A stretch of DNA of 64,000 bases from SHZL01 sp963708905 (GCA_963708905.1 CAVPUV010000017.1:4646-68645); one strand, 5' to 3'. Counted from the stretch's first letter, positions 15,028 to 23,728 are shown. The notes: a model not told the origin generated them from the letters alone. Numbers and translations are program-made.

Positions 15028-17001
15028 CTACCAGTGAATACCACGCATCAGGCTGGCAAAAGCCAGTTGTTCACTTGATGCCTCGAGCTGTGAATCCTTG
15101 GCGGCCGCTGAATCCGGAAACATGCGGAACGCGCTGTTGAGGATGATCTCCGCAACCTTGGGCGCGACCGCATGCAACACCTGGGCAAAGATGCCCAGCC
15201 GGGTCGCTATACGTTGCGGTTTGTAAATGACAGCTTGTTTCACCATATCGGCGGCTTCCTCTGGAGATATGGTTGGCACATGGTCATAAATGCGGGTGGG
15301 CGCGATCATGGGCGTACGCACCAGGGGCATATTGATGGTGGTGAAACTAACCCCGGCATCGCTGAACTCCGCAGCCGCACAGCGTGAAAATGCATCCAGC
15401 GCCGCTTTCGATGACACATAGGCGGAAAATCTCGGCGCGTTACTGAGTACGCCGATGGAGGAAATATTGATGATATGACCCTTGTGCTTCTTCTCCATTT
15501 TGGGCAATACGCCCATGATCATCCTGAGGCTGGCAAAGTAGTTGAGTTGCATGCAACGCTCGTAATCGTGGAAACGATCATAGGATGAGGCAATGGAGCG
15601 GCGAATCGACCGGCCGGCATTGTTGACCAGTATTTCGATGTCGCCGACTTCCCTCTCAATTTCTTCGATGACCCGAACGCAGGCATCGATTTCGGTCAGG
15701 TCCGCGGAAAAACTCCAGGCCTTGCCACCTTCACTCTTGATTTCGTTGACGATCCTGCTCATTTTGTCCTTATCACGGGCAACAATGGCGACATGGGCTC
15801 CGGCACGGGCCATCATCACGGCCGTGGCATGACCGATTCCAGAAGAACCTCCGGTCACCACCACCACCTTGTCCTTCACGTGACCCCGCAGGCTGCGGTC
15901 AATAAACAAATCCGGATCCAGGTGGCGTTCCCAGTAGTCCCACAACCGCCAGGCATATCCATCCAGCGGCGGGACCTTGATTCCACTGCCTTGCAGTGCG
16001 CGCTCAGTTTCACGACAATCGAATTTGGTCGGGTAATTAATGAATTTGAGAACCTCCGGCGGCAGACCAAGGTCATGCAGGATCTGGCGTGAAATGCGCT
16101 TTGCCGGTGGCAGCATGGTGATGCCCTGTTTGATGACCGCCGGGATGTAATTGAACAGGCGCGCATCTATGCGCATGGTCATTTGTGGTGCATGCGCGGC
16201 ATCGGCGAACAGGTTCAATACCTCACCGATACGTGCCGGTTTTGGGTCGGTCAAGTGAAAGCACTTATGATCCTCACCTGCTTTGTGCGCAATGTGGTCC
16301 ATTGCTTTGACCACGAAATCAACCGGAACAATATTGAGACGGCCCCCTTCGAGCCCGACAGCGGGCATCCACGCCGGCATTGCCCGGCGCATTTTCTGGA
16401 TCATTTTGAAGAAATAATAAGGCCCATCGATCTTGTCAATTTCGCCCGTCTCGGAATTCCCCACAACGATTCCGGGCCGATAGATCCTCCACGGTATTTC
16501 GCATTTACTGCGAACGATAGCTTCGGATTCGTGCTTGGTGCGAAAGTAAGGGTTATCCAGGCCGACAGCCTGTTCGAACATATCTTCGCGAAACGTCCCC
16601 GGATAAAGACCGGCCGCGGCAATCGAGCTCACGTGGTGAAACCGCTTCGCTTTGATTGCCTCGGCAAACCTGACTGTATTCAGCGTGCCCTCGATGTTGG
16701 CAATTTCCTGTGACGCAGCATCGGCCTTGAGGTCGTATATGGCGGCGAGATGAAACACGTGAGAAATTTTTCCATCCAACTGCCTGCGCCTGGCTGCCGA
16801 CACACCCAGGCGCGGTTTGGCCAGATCCCCGATGACAGGGATAACCCTGTTGCCGTCTTTCCCCCAGGCCTGTTTTAACTTATCCAGTTTGGCCTTTGAG
16901 CCGGCACGAACGAGGACATAGATATCACCCTTGCGTTGCAACAGACATTCGATGAGGTTGTGACCGAGAAAACCGGTTCCGCCGGTGACGAAATAATTCA
17001 T
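15028..17001 (-). CDS. Bifunctional fatty acyl-CoA reductase (Maqu_2220-type, two SDR domains)
   Basis: Enzymes of this type reduce fatty acyl-CoA, through the aldehyde, to the fatty alcohol with NADPH. The 657 residues hold an extended-SDR domain (TGGTGFLG at 6-13, catalytic Tyr152 and Lys156) and a classical SDR domain (TGGSSGIG at 383-390, NNAG at 460-463, Tyr528 and Lys532). The layout and many long stretches match, from memory, the Marinobacter alcohol-forming reductase, including the characteristic GPYYFFKMIQK and RSIRRS segments and a C-terminus ending in MRGIHW. It is transcribed away from a TetR gene and followed by a conserved unknown. With the WS/DGAT at 20.7-22.2 kb it completes a wax-ester route. 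Confidence 0.93.
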   Translation of the reverse strand: MNYFVTGGTGFLGHNLIECLLQRKGDIYVLVRAGSKAKLDKLKQAWGKDGNRVIPVIGDLAKPRLGVSAARRRQLDGKISHVFHLAAIYDLKADAASQEIANIEGTLNTVRFAEAIKAKRFHHVSSIAAAGLYPGTFREDMFEQAVGLDNPYFRTKHESEAIVRSKCEIPWRIYRPGIVVGNSETGEIDKIDGPYYFFKMIQKMRRAMPAWMPAVGLEGGRLNIVPVDFVVKAMDHIAHKAGEDHKCFHLTDPKPARIGEVLNLFADAAHAPQMTMRIDARLFNYIPAVIKQGITMLPPAKRISRQILHDLGLPPEVLKFINYPTKFDCRETERALQGSGIKVPPLDGYAWRLWDYWERHLDPDLFIDRSLRGHVKDKVVVVTGGSSGIGHATAVMMARAGAHVAIVARDKDKMSRIVNEIKSEGGKAWSFSADLTEIDACVRVIEEIEREVGDIEILVNNAGRSIRRSIASSYDRFHDYERCMQLNYFASLRMIMGVLPKMEKKHKGHIINISSIGVLSNAPRFSAYVSSKAALDAFSRCAAAEFSDAGVSFTTINMPLVRTPMIAPTRIYDHVPTISPEEAADMVKQAVIYKPQRIATRLGIFAQVLHAVAPKVAEIILNSAFRMFPDSAAAKDSQLEASSEQLAFASLMRGIHW

Positions 17002-17186
17002 AAACTTGCCCCGAATTGCTCGTTGTCGATTTGGCCCTGATCTGACAGCCCAGAAGCGCCCTCAATTGCCACACAATGAGAAGACTACATGATACGATCT
17101 TACCAGATCACTTAGGGCCTGTTCACACTTACCCGGTCACCGCGTTGCTGCCCAAAAAACGTCCTGGCGAGGCGCGAGGAGTGATG

Positions 17187-17201
17187 TTTAGTAACACTAA
17201 A
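17187..17201. promoter_or_regulatory. Perfect 15-bp palindrome upstream of the TetR gene
   Basis: TTTAGT-AAC-ACTAAA lies 35 bp upstream of the TetR start and 186 bp from the divergent reductase start. Six-base arms with a three-base spacer are of the size bound by TetR dimers. It is a candidate operator for autoregulation; its use at the reductase promoter is inferred only. Confidence 0.45.
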
Positions 17202-17236
17202 AGGCTCCTTGAGTGACATCCAGGCACTGAATAGTC

Positions 17237-17881
17237 ATGGCAAAACGAAATACCAGGGAACTGATTCTGGAAACCAGTCTGGCCTTATTCAATAAAATGG
17301 GGGAACCCCATGTTACCACCAACCACATTGCCGATGAGGCCGACATCAGCCCAGGCAACCTCTATTATCATTTTCATAGCAAGCAAGAAATCGTTCTCGA
17401 GCTGTTCAAGCGATTTGTGGTTCAACTCGATCCCCTCATCGATGTGCCGCAATCTTTAGCACTGCAGGTTGAGGATCTGTGGTTTCAACTACACCTGTCT
17501 TTCGAACTCAAGGGGCACTATCGTTTTCTGTATCGCAACTATGCCGATATCGCCAGCCGTATTCCCGATCTTGACCGGGCATTTCGCGGCCTTCTGCGGC
17601 GTGAACGGATGGCTGCGGAAGCCATGATTTCCAGCCTGGAACAGCAAGGCGCCATGCATATCAGCGAAGATGAGAAAGACCTGCTGCTGAACAACCTGAT
17701 GCTTGCACTGATTTACTGGATACCATTCGCCGAGATGTTTGCAGACAGGGGACTGGAAGATGGCAGCGTTCAGGTAAAAGCCATTGCGGGTGTGCTGCAA
17801 ATGATCATGCCTTATCTGGCCAAACCAGAGCATGAGCAATTTGCCCGCTTGACCGCCAGCTACCTGTCACATGGTGAATGA
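17237..17881 (+). CDS. TetR/AcrR family transcriptional regulator
   Basis: A 214-residue regulator with a standard N-terminal DNA-binding domain: TRELILETSLALFNKMGEPHVTTNHIADEADISPGNLYYHFHSKQEIVLELF (about 5-57) covers the helix-turn-helix. The C-terminal helical domain would bind an effector; its closest recognisable type is the group with YRFLYRNYADIASRIPDLDRAF seen in TetR proteins near fatty-acid and PHA genes. It is divergent from the fatty acyl-CoA reductase and convergent with the phasin gene. An acyl-CoA ligand is plausible but inferred from position. Confidence 0.93.
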   Translation: MAKRNTRELILETSLALFNKMGEPHVTTNHIADEADISPGNLYYHFHSKQEIVLELFKRFVVQLDPLIDVPQSLALQVEDLWFQLHLSFELKGHYRFLYRNYADIASRIPDLDRAFRGLLRRERMAAEAMISSLEQQGAMHISEDEKDLLLNNLMLALIYWIPFAEMFADRGLEDGSVQVKAIAGVLQMIMPYLAKPEHEQFARLTASYLSHGE

Positions 17882-17904
17882 AATCTGTAAAGTAAACCAC
17901 CAAG

Positions 17905-17933
17905 AACAAAAGGGGCCGGCGGAGCCGGCCCCT
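17905..17933 (-). terminator. Intrinsic terminator between the TetR and phasin genes
   Basis: A ten-pair GC-rich stem, AGGGGCCGGC-GGA-GCCGGCCCCT, lies in the gap between the convergent genes. In the minus-strand reading it is followed by TTTTGTTCTT, so it best serves the phasin; it may also stop plus-strand transcription. Confidence 0.75.
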
Positions 17934-17972
17934 TGAGTTTCATGCAAGATCAAAGGCTAAAGCGACTCGAGT

Positions 17973-18503
17973 CTATGAACTCGCCGGGGTCGCCGGTTTC
18001 TTACCTGCCGCTTTCTTTTTGGCCGCGGTCTTGCGAGCCGGCGTTTTACCATCCAGTTCAGCGACCTGCCTGGCCAGCTTCTGAACTTTGTCCGCCAGGC
18101 CGTTGACATCTTCCTTGCTGGGAATTCCCAGGCCGGCCATTGCACGAGCTACCCGATTCTCAAAAATCTTCTCCAGCTTGTCCCAATTATCGGTGGCTTG
18201 CTTGCGCACGGCGTCAGCCTGTTGCTTCATGGCCTCGACGCGATTTTCGACTTCACCACGAAATTCACCTACTGCACTTTCCACGTCTTTACGCGTCTTT
18301 TTCTCAACCCTGCTGCCTTCAGCAACCAGCTTGTCAAACAGCTTGCTGCCCTGCTCTATGATGCGACCGCCTTCCTGCTGGGCTACGCTGAAAGCCCCAA
18401 GGCCAGCCAGCCAGATCTCACGCGCTGAATCCACTGCGGGTGTTGCTGCGTGTTGGGAAACCGGTTTGCGTTGCAGCTTCTTTTTAAGCACTTTCTTTTT
18501 CAT
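17973..18503 (-). CDS. Phasin family protein (poly-hydroxyalkanoate granule-associated)
   Basis: Phasins coat PHA granules and can link them to the nucleoid. This 176-residue protein has a short basic N-terminus, a phasin core beginning AREIWLAGLGAFSVAQQEGG, a long amphipathic helix rich in Glu, Lys and Gln (about 60-130), and a C-terminal tail of Lys, Ala and Pro repeats (TPARKTAAKKKAAGKK) like the histone-like tail of PhaF. ATG 18503 is selected because AGGAG lies seven bases upstream; an upstream in-frame codon lacks this. A terminator follows the gene. No PHA synthase is in the window, so it must lie elsewhere or the protein may act on wax-ester bodies. Confidence 0.9.
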   Translation of the reverse strand: MKKKVLKKKLQRKPVSQHAATPAVDSAREIWLAGLGAFSVAQQEGGRIIEQGSKLFDKLVAEGSRVEKKTRKDVESAVGEFRGEVENRVEAMKQQADAVRKQATDNWDKLEKIFENRVARAMAGLGIPSKEDVNGLADKVQKLARQVAELDGKTPARKTAAKKKAAGKKPATPASS

Positions 18504-18567
18504 CACATACTCCTGTTGATTAAGTGTCTTTTCCAATCGATGAAGGTATTCTAGGGAAGAAAACTAG

Positions 18568-18765
18568 AGCAATCACACTAACCACAGTTGGGAAGTACCG
18601 GGGCATGGATATGGGAGCATGGAATACGGCAATGGTCTGTACTTGCTTTATGGTGACAACAGACTTGAAGATGTCACTGATCTCTACATCAAAGCGGCGG
18701 AAATGGTTCCACGTGATGCGATGGAAAAGCTCGATGTGGAGTCTGCGCTCGCTGAGCTTGAATGA
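18568..18765 (+). pseudogene. Gene remnant: C-terminal fragment of an unrecognised protein
   Basis: An open frame from 18568 to the TGA at 18763-18765 reads like genuine protein: GHGYGSMEYGNGLYLLYG, then RLEDVTDLYIKAAEMVPRD and a helical, acidic end LDVESALAELE. There is a stop just before it (18565-18567), no convincing ribosome-binding site, and only 48 codons from its first ATG (18619). This looks like the tail of a longer gene whose 5' part is gone. The multi-hairpin element A begins 8 bp after its stop. Confidence 0.5.
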
Positions 18766-18772
18766 GAAAATA

Positions 18773-18924
18773 ATGTCTGTCCATAAACGGGCATCCCAGC
18801 CCGTTATGGAATCGCGAAGCAAAAGCGTGGTTTTGCTTCGCTCTCATTTTCAATGACTAACGTCATTGAAAATGGCGGCACTTCCATGTGCCGCGTTAGC
18901 GTGCATCCATTTCCGGATGCGCAC
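18773..18924 (-). mobile_element. 152-bp multi-hairpin mobile repeat, copy A
   Basis: The copy begins with the TGTCTGTCCATAAACG end and finishes with the CGGATGCGCAC end, so it is inverted relative to copies C-E. It contains hairpins of CCATAAACGGGC / GCCCGTTATGG, GCGAAGCAAAA / TTTTGCTTCGC, CATTTTCAATGAC / GTCATTGAAAATG, GCGGCAC / GTGCCGC and the terminal GCATCC stem. It is flanked by AAAATA and TAAATA, an imperfect (5 of 6) target duplication. Confidence 0.85.
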
Positions 18925-18992
18925 TAAATATCAATTTCAGATACGTGCTTGCGTGCGACGGGATCTTTAAGAATTGGCGGTTAAGAGGTAGG

Positions 18993-19118
18993 ATGAAGTT
19001 CACGGAAGAACAATACAGGAAATCGTTACAATCGATTCATCGCTTGCAGACGCGTTCCCAAGGGAAAAGCCATGGAAATGAGAACAGATCACAGAACACT
19101 GGTAGGCCGTATCGTTGA
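18993..19118 (+). CDS. Small ORF overlapping the HerA start (41 residues, doubtful)
   Basis: ATG 18993 has a good ribosome-binding site (AAGAGGTAGG directly upstream) and opens MKFTEEQYRKSLQSIHRLQ, which reads like a normal N-terminus. It runs 47 bp into the HerA gene in another frame and stops there. It could be a translation-coupling leader for HerA or the truncated start of a lost partner gene. No family is recognised. Confidence 0.35.
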   Translation: MKFTEEQYRKSLQSIHRLQTRSQGKSHGNENRSQNTGRPYR

Positions 19119-20721
19119 AGTGACCGGTGCCCAATTTGTTGCCCAATTGATCAGCGAGGACGAGGGGTTCGTTCCCGAGGTCACCATTGGCAAGGACACC
19201 GTTCGCGTCGGCCAGGTCGGTTCCTACATGTTGGTTGTGCAGGCCGGATTCCGCTTGCTGGTGATTGTCGAAAGCATGTGGCAAGAACAGGCCGCTGCCG
19301 ATGAAACCCTGCGCATGCTGCGTATGAGTCCCCTGGGTGAGTTGAACCAGAACGATGATTTCAGCAGGGGCGTCACGCATTTCCCCACCACCAACGCCGA
19401 ACTGCACATCGTTACCGCGGAAACCTTGTCCAGGCTGTTTGCCGAAGTCAACAAAGGCAATTACAAAGTCGGCAAGCTGAGCTCTTTTGAGTCCATCGAT
19501 GTTTTCCTTGATGCCTCTTCATTTTTTGGCCGCCACGTTGCCATCCTGGGCCAGTCCGGTTCCGGTAAATCCTGGTCGGTTACCAGTCTGGTTCAGTCGG
19601 CGCTGAAAGCCATGCCTAATGCCCACATGATTTTGCTCGATCTGCATGGCGAATACGGTTTCAAGAAATCCGACCTGAGCTCGCATTCGGTATTTCCCAA
19701 GGACATGGTTCGCTATATCGACGCGGATGAGCTGGAAGTTCCATATTGGCTGCTTAGTTTTTCCGAGCTGGTCGAGTTGCTGATAGACATGGATGATGAT
19801 GACGCGGCTGTGCAGATCGCTTTCCTGCGAAATGCGGTGCTGGAGTTGAAAACAGGCGCCAACACGCATATGAAGCTTGGTCATATCAGCGTTGATACTC
19901 CGATTTTTTTTCCTCTGACGGAATTGTACAAGCGCTTCAAGGAAGCCAACGAGCAGACCGCCAGCTTCGGCAAGCAAACCACCGCTCTGTTTGGCAAGTT
20001 CGACCAGTTGCTGATCAAACTGCAGAGCCGGATGAATGATACGAGATATGACTTCCTGCTCAAGCCCAGCAAGCGCACGTCCTCCGAAACGCTGCCTGCC
20101 CTGATGAGGGATTTTGTCGGTCTGGGTGAACCCCGCGCCAAGGTGACTGTTATCGACCTCAGCGCAGTTCCTTACGATCTTCACCCGACAGTGACTTCCC
20201 AGGTCGGACGTCTGGCTTTCGAATTCAATTTCTGGAATCCCCGCTGCAAGGAATTTCCCATTTTTCTCATCTGCGAGGAGGCTCACTCCTACATTACGCG
20301 GGAAGGCTCGGACCAAAACAAACAAACACGTCGGGCCATGGAGCGCATCGCCAAAACCGGGCGCAAATATGGCGTCGGTCTGTGCGTCGTGAGCCAGCGG
20401 CCCCATGAACTGTCAGAAACAGTGTTGTCGCAATGCAGCTCGTTTATTTGCCTGCGAATTTCCAACCCGGACGACCAGGCTTACGTGCGGGAACTGGTTC
20501 CCGATGCGGCCCGTGGCATGCTGGAAGCGCTGCCTTCGCTGGCACGCGGTGAAGCGATCGCGGTGGGAGAAGCAGTTCCCTTGCCGCTGCGCCTGAAGAT
20601 CACCCTGCCGAATCCACCACCGAATTCAACCAGTATCGATTATGCGGGTGAATGGACGCGTGGCCCGGAAGAAATCAGCGTGGAAGATATAGTCGATCGC
20701 TGGCGCAGGCAGAAACGCTAA
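19072..20721 (+). CDS. HerA-type ATPase / DNA translocase (DUF87, HAS-barrel)
   Basis: HerA-like hexameric ATPases translocate DNA; in bacteria they commonly pair with a nuclease or a SIR2/DUF4297 effector in antiphage systems. The 549 residues start with a HAS-barrel (VGRIVEVTGAQFVAQLIS, about 10-70), then Walker A GQSGSGKS at 160-167, a LLDLHGEYGF motif at 188-197, Walker B FPIFLICEEAH at 395-405, an arginine-finger region RIAKTGRKYGVG and SQRP at 441-444. Every ATPase motif is intact. No partner is present: only a gene remnant, a mobile repeat and a 41-codon ORF lie upstream. The gene ends in a 4-bp overlap with the convergent WS/DGAT gene. Confidence 0.88.
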   Translation: MEMRTDHRTLVGRIVEVTGAQFVAQLISEDEGFVPEVTIGKDTVRVGQVGSYMLVVQAGFRLLVIVESMWQEQAAADETLRMLRMSPLGELNQNDDFSRGVTHFPTTNAELHIVTAETLSRLFAEVNKGNYKVGKLSSFESIDVFLDASSFFGRHVAILGQSGSGKSWSVTSLVQSALKAMPNAHMILLDLHGEYGFKKSDLSSHSVFPKDMVRYIDADELEVPYWLLSFSELVELLIDMDDDDAAVQIAFLRNAVLELKTGANTHMKLGHISVDTPIFFPLTELYKRFKEANEQTASFGKQTTALFGKFDQLLIKLQSRMNDTRYDFLLKPSKRTSSETLPALMRDFVGLGEPRAKVTVIDLSAVPYDLHPTVTSQVGRLAFEFNFWNPRCKEFPIFLICEEAHSYITREGSDQNKQTRRAMERIAKTGRKYGVGLCVVSQRPHELSETVLSQCSSFICLRISNPDDQAYVRELVPDAARGMLEALPSLARGEAIAVGEAVPLPLRLKITLPNPPPNSTSIDYAGEWTRGPEEISVEDIVDRWRRQKR

Positions 20722-22238
20722 CCGGTTCTTGCGTCAATGCCCGGGGACGTATTGCCATATGTGGGCCAGGTTTCGTCCAGTTCTGTAATGGCGCGTGCGA
20801 GGAAATTTTCTGCCGCATAGCTGCATGGACGACCTTGCAGCGGCAGCATCATGGCAAGGTGGAGCAGGTTTTCCAATTCTGGCCGGAATCGGCGGATGAT
20901 GCGCGATGGATCCGGCACCAGCTTGCGGTCCACGATCAAGCCGAAAAATACCTGACCATCATAGCTCAAGATGCTTACGCCCAGGCCGACACTACCCGTC
21001 TGCGGTACCCAGAACATCATATCCTTTACCTGCCCTCCGGCGAGGAATAACGGCGCAGAAGGCCCGGGAACATTGGTCAAAACCGCAGTTGCCTTCTCGC
21101 TGAGCAGATCAAGGGCCGGTTTTTGCAATGCCAAGGGCGCCATGCCCAACGCAGACAACAAGCCAAAAGCAACAGCCGCCTGTTTTCCCGCTTTCAATTC
21201 ATTCATGCGCTCGTTGACGCGATATACCCGCTCCAGCGGGTTGGCAATACCCACCGGCAGGGAAAGAAAAACCAGGCCAAAATGATTACCCAGCTCTTTG
21301 GCGTGCTCGAGCGGTCGCAGGTTGACAGGGACCGTAGCCCGGATCTCTGAGTCAGCCGACAGAACTTCCCCTTCAGCCAGCATGTAACTGCGCAAAGCCC
21401 CGGCCACGGCAGCAATCAGCACATCATTCACGGTACAACCCAGCGCCTTGCTCAATGCCCTGACTTCATCCAAAGGTATGGGCTCAGCCCAGGCGACACG
21501 TTTGCGCACACCCAGTTTTCCCTTGAACAGGGTCTTCGGATCGGCTGGCAGCATCAGTGTGTGCGAAAGCTCGTGTGCCAACTCGCTGATTTCGTTGAGG
21601 TAGATACTGGTTTTTTCCGGCTGGTGAATAATGTGCCGGGCTTCGTCCAGCAGTTTCGCCCCTAAATGCACAGCAAAATCCACGCCTTCACGCGCCGGCT
21701 CGATCAAGCGTTGGAATATCGACGATTCGCTGGCCCTGTCCTGCTTCCATTTATCGGGGTTCGAGGCAACGCCGGGCGGGTGTGGCGTTGCATCGGTCAG
21801 TGAAAGGAATACCTGCACCAGGGCGATACCATCTGCATAACAGTGGTGGATGCGCATGACCACCACCGGACCATCAACGTAATTCTCGACATAATGGAAT
21901 TGCCACAAGGGACGGGAGTGATCGAGCGCGGTGCTGGCCAGATCGCTCACATACTCTTCCAGCTCTGCCTGGTCCGCGCGCCCGGGAAGGGCTACCTTGC
22001 GCACATGACCACGAATTTCAAAATCCTCATCCAGCTCCCAGAAAGATCCCGATGGGGTGATGACAGCTTTCTGCCGAAAACGACGAAACGCCAGGAAACG
22101 CTGCCGCACAGCCTCAATCAGTTTGTCGTAAGAGGCTTTTCTGTCCAGTCCGACCACACCGGTGATCATCATCAGGTTGGTTGGCTGTTCCATACGCAGC
22201 CATGCAGTATCGACCTTGGAAATGGGCTCTTTATTCAC
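20718..22238 (-). CDS. Wax ester synthase / acyl-CoA:diacylglycerol acyltransferase (WS/DGAT)
   Basis: WS/DGAT enzymes esterify fatty alcohols or diacylglycerol with acyl-CoA, forming wax esters or triacylglycerol for storage bodies. The active-site motif HHxxxDG is present as HHCYADG at 131-137. The PLW motif RPLWQF is at 109-114, and the conserved NVPGP segment lies near residue 390. At 506 residues it is slightly longer than the usual 450-480. The start is GTG 22238, overlapping the purF stop by four bases (GTGA), so it is translationally coupled to purF. The fatty alcohol would come from the acyl-CoA reductase at 15.0-17.0 kb. Confidence 0.95.
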   Translation of the reverse strand: MNKEPISKVDTAWLRMEQPTNLMMITGVVGLDRKASYDKLIEAVRQRFLAFRRFRQKAVITPSGSFWELDEDFEIRGHVRKVALPGRADQAELEEYVSDLASTALDHSRPLWQFHYVENYVDGPVVVMRIHHCYADGIALVQVFLSLTDATPHPPGVASNPDKWKQDRASESSIFQRLIEPAREGVDFAVHLGAKLLDEARHIIHQPEKTSIYLNEISELAHELSHTLMLPADPKTLFKGKLGVRKRVAWAEPIPLDEVRALSKALGCTVNDVLIAAVAGALRSYMLAEGEVLSADSEIRATVPVNLRPLEHAKELGNHFGLVFLSLPVGIANPLERVYRVNERMNELKAGKQAAVAFGLLSALGMAPLALQKPALDLLSEKATAVLTNVPGPSAPLFLAGGQVKDMMFWVPQTGSVGLGVSILSYDGQVFFGLIVDRKLVPDPSRIIRRFRPELENLLHLAMMLPLQGRPCSYAAENFLARAITELDETWPTYGNTSPGIDARTG

Positions 22239-23728
22239 ACCAGTTGAATTCCGCCACTGCTACGCTGAACCGCCCGTGCCTGATCAGAACGGAGCACCTG
22301 TAATTTTTCCAGATAACCCTCACCCACCCCGGTGACATACTCCCCGGAAAAGCACGAGGTGTCGAACTGAGCGATCGTCTCGTTACCTTCCCGGCAGGCG
22401 CCCACCAGATCGGCCAGGTCCTGGTAAATCAGCCAGTCTGCACCCAGTTCGCGCTCGATCTCGTGTTCATTGCGCCCGAAGGCAATCAATTCCGACGTCG
22501 CCGGCATGTCGATACCATAAATGTTGGGAAAACGAATCGGCGGCGATGCTGAAGCGAAGTACACCTTGCGCGCACCAGCTTCCCGTGCCATTTGAATAAT
22601 CTGCCGGGAAGTCGTGCCCCGAACGATGGAGTCATCGACGATCAGTACATTCTTGCGGCGGAATTCCAGATCAATAACATTCAATTTTTGTTTTACCGAT
22701 TTCCGGCGCTCTGCCTGGCCGGGCATGATGAAGGTACGCCCAATATATCGATTCTTGATAAACCCTTCGCGGTATTTAACATTAAGATCAAAGGCCAGCG
22801 GCAGGGCGGCTGTGCGGCTGGTATCCGGCACCGGGATAACGACTTCGATATCGTGATCCGGCCTTTCACGCAAAATCTTGCGCGCCAGCGCTTGCCCCAT
22901 GCGCAGACGCGCCTTGTACACCGAGATGTCTTCCAGCATCGAATCCGGCCGGGCAAAATAAACGTATTCAAAAATACATGGCGTCAATTCGCGGGCATGC
23001 GGACTCGTATGCGAGTGCAATTTTCCATCGAGCGAAATAAAAATAGCCTCACCGGGACGCAAATCACGTTCCAGTGAGAAGCCCAAGGCACTGAACGCCA
23101 CACTTTCAGATGCGATCGCATATTCTTTGCCTGCCGCGGTCTCACGCGACCCCAGAACAGCCGGGCGAATGCCCCAGGGATCGCGAAAGCCCAGAACTCC
23201 GTGGCCGCAGATCAGGCTGATGACGCTATAAGCGCCACGGCAACGTTGATGTACGGCATCAACTGCATGAAACAAGTGCCGTGCTTGCAGGCTGACGGGA
23301 TTTTGCTTCTGCAATTCATGCGCCAGTACGTTGAGCAGGACTTCGGAATCGGACCGGGTGTTCAAGTGACGCCGATCACTGTCAAATAATTGTTGGGTTA
23401 ACTCCTCGGTGTTGATCAGGTTGCCGTTGTGGCCCAGGGCAATACCGTACGGAGAGTTGACATAAAACGGCTGCGCTTCAGATGAGTCGTCCATGCCCGC
23501 TGTTGGATAGCGCACGTGACCAATCCCGACATTACCCGTCAGTTGCTCCATTTCCTTCGAAGCAAAAACATCGCGCACCAGACCGGTGCCTTTGTACAGT
23601 TTGATACGTGACCCATCCAGCGTGGCAATACCGGCGGCATCCTGGCCGCGATGCTGGAGAATGGTCAGGGCATCGTACAAGGAGGGAGCGACAGCACCGC
23701 GACCGACGATTCCAATGATTCCACACAT
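22235..23728 (-). CDS. purF: Amidophosphoribosyltransferase
   Basis: PurF makes 5-phosphoribosylamine from PRPP and glutamine, the first step of purine synthesis. The glutaminase nucleophile is Cys2 after removal of Met (MCGIIGIVG), the N-terminal Ntn domain carries QHRGQDAAGI, and the PRPP loop is VLIVDDSIVRGTTSRQI. Length 497 is typical. A 203-bp untranslated gap with a small hairpin (23772-23788, no T-tract) separates it from cvpA, as in other gammaproteobacterial cvpA-purF operons. The downstream WS/DGAT start overlaps its stop. Confidence 0.98.
   Translation of the reverse strand: MCGIIGIVGRGAVAPSLYDALTILQHRGQDAAGIATLDGSRIKLYKGTGLVRDVFASKEMEQLTGNVGIGHVRYPTAGMDDSSEAQPFYVNSPYGIALGHNGNLINTEELTQQLFDSDRRHLNTRSDSEVLLNVLAHELQKQNPVSLQARHLFHAVDAVHQRCRGAYSVISLICGHGVLGFRDPWGIRPAVLGSRETAAGKEYAIASESVAFSALGFSLERDLRPGEAIFISLDGKLHSHTSPHARELTPCIFEYVYFARPDSMLEDISVYKARLRMGQALARKILRERPDHDIEVVIPVPDTSRTAALPLAFDLNVKYREGFIKNRYIGRTFIMPGQAERRKSVKQKLNVIDLEFRRKNVLIVDDSIVRGTTSRQIIQMAREAGARKVYFASASPPIRFPNIYGIDMPATSELIAFGRNEHEIERELGADWLIYQDLADLVGACREGNETIAQFDTSCFSGEYVTGVGEGYLEKLQVLRSDQARAVQRSSGGIQLV

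Noticed and set aside
17086..17100. GATC-TTACCA-GATC dyad in the TetR-reductase gap as a second operator
   Set aside because: Arms of four bases are too short to be meaningful and are based on a common GATC sequence.
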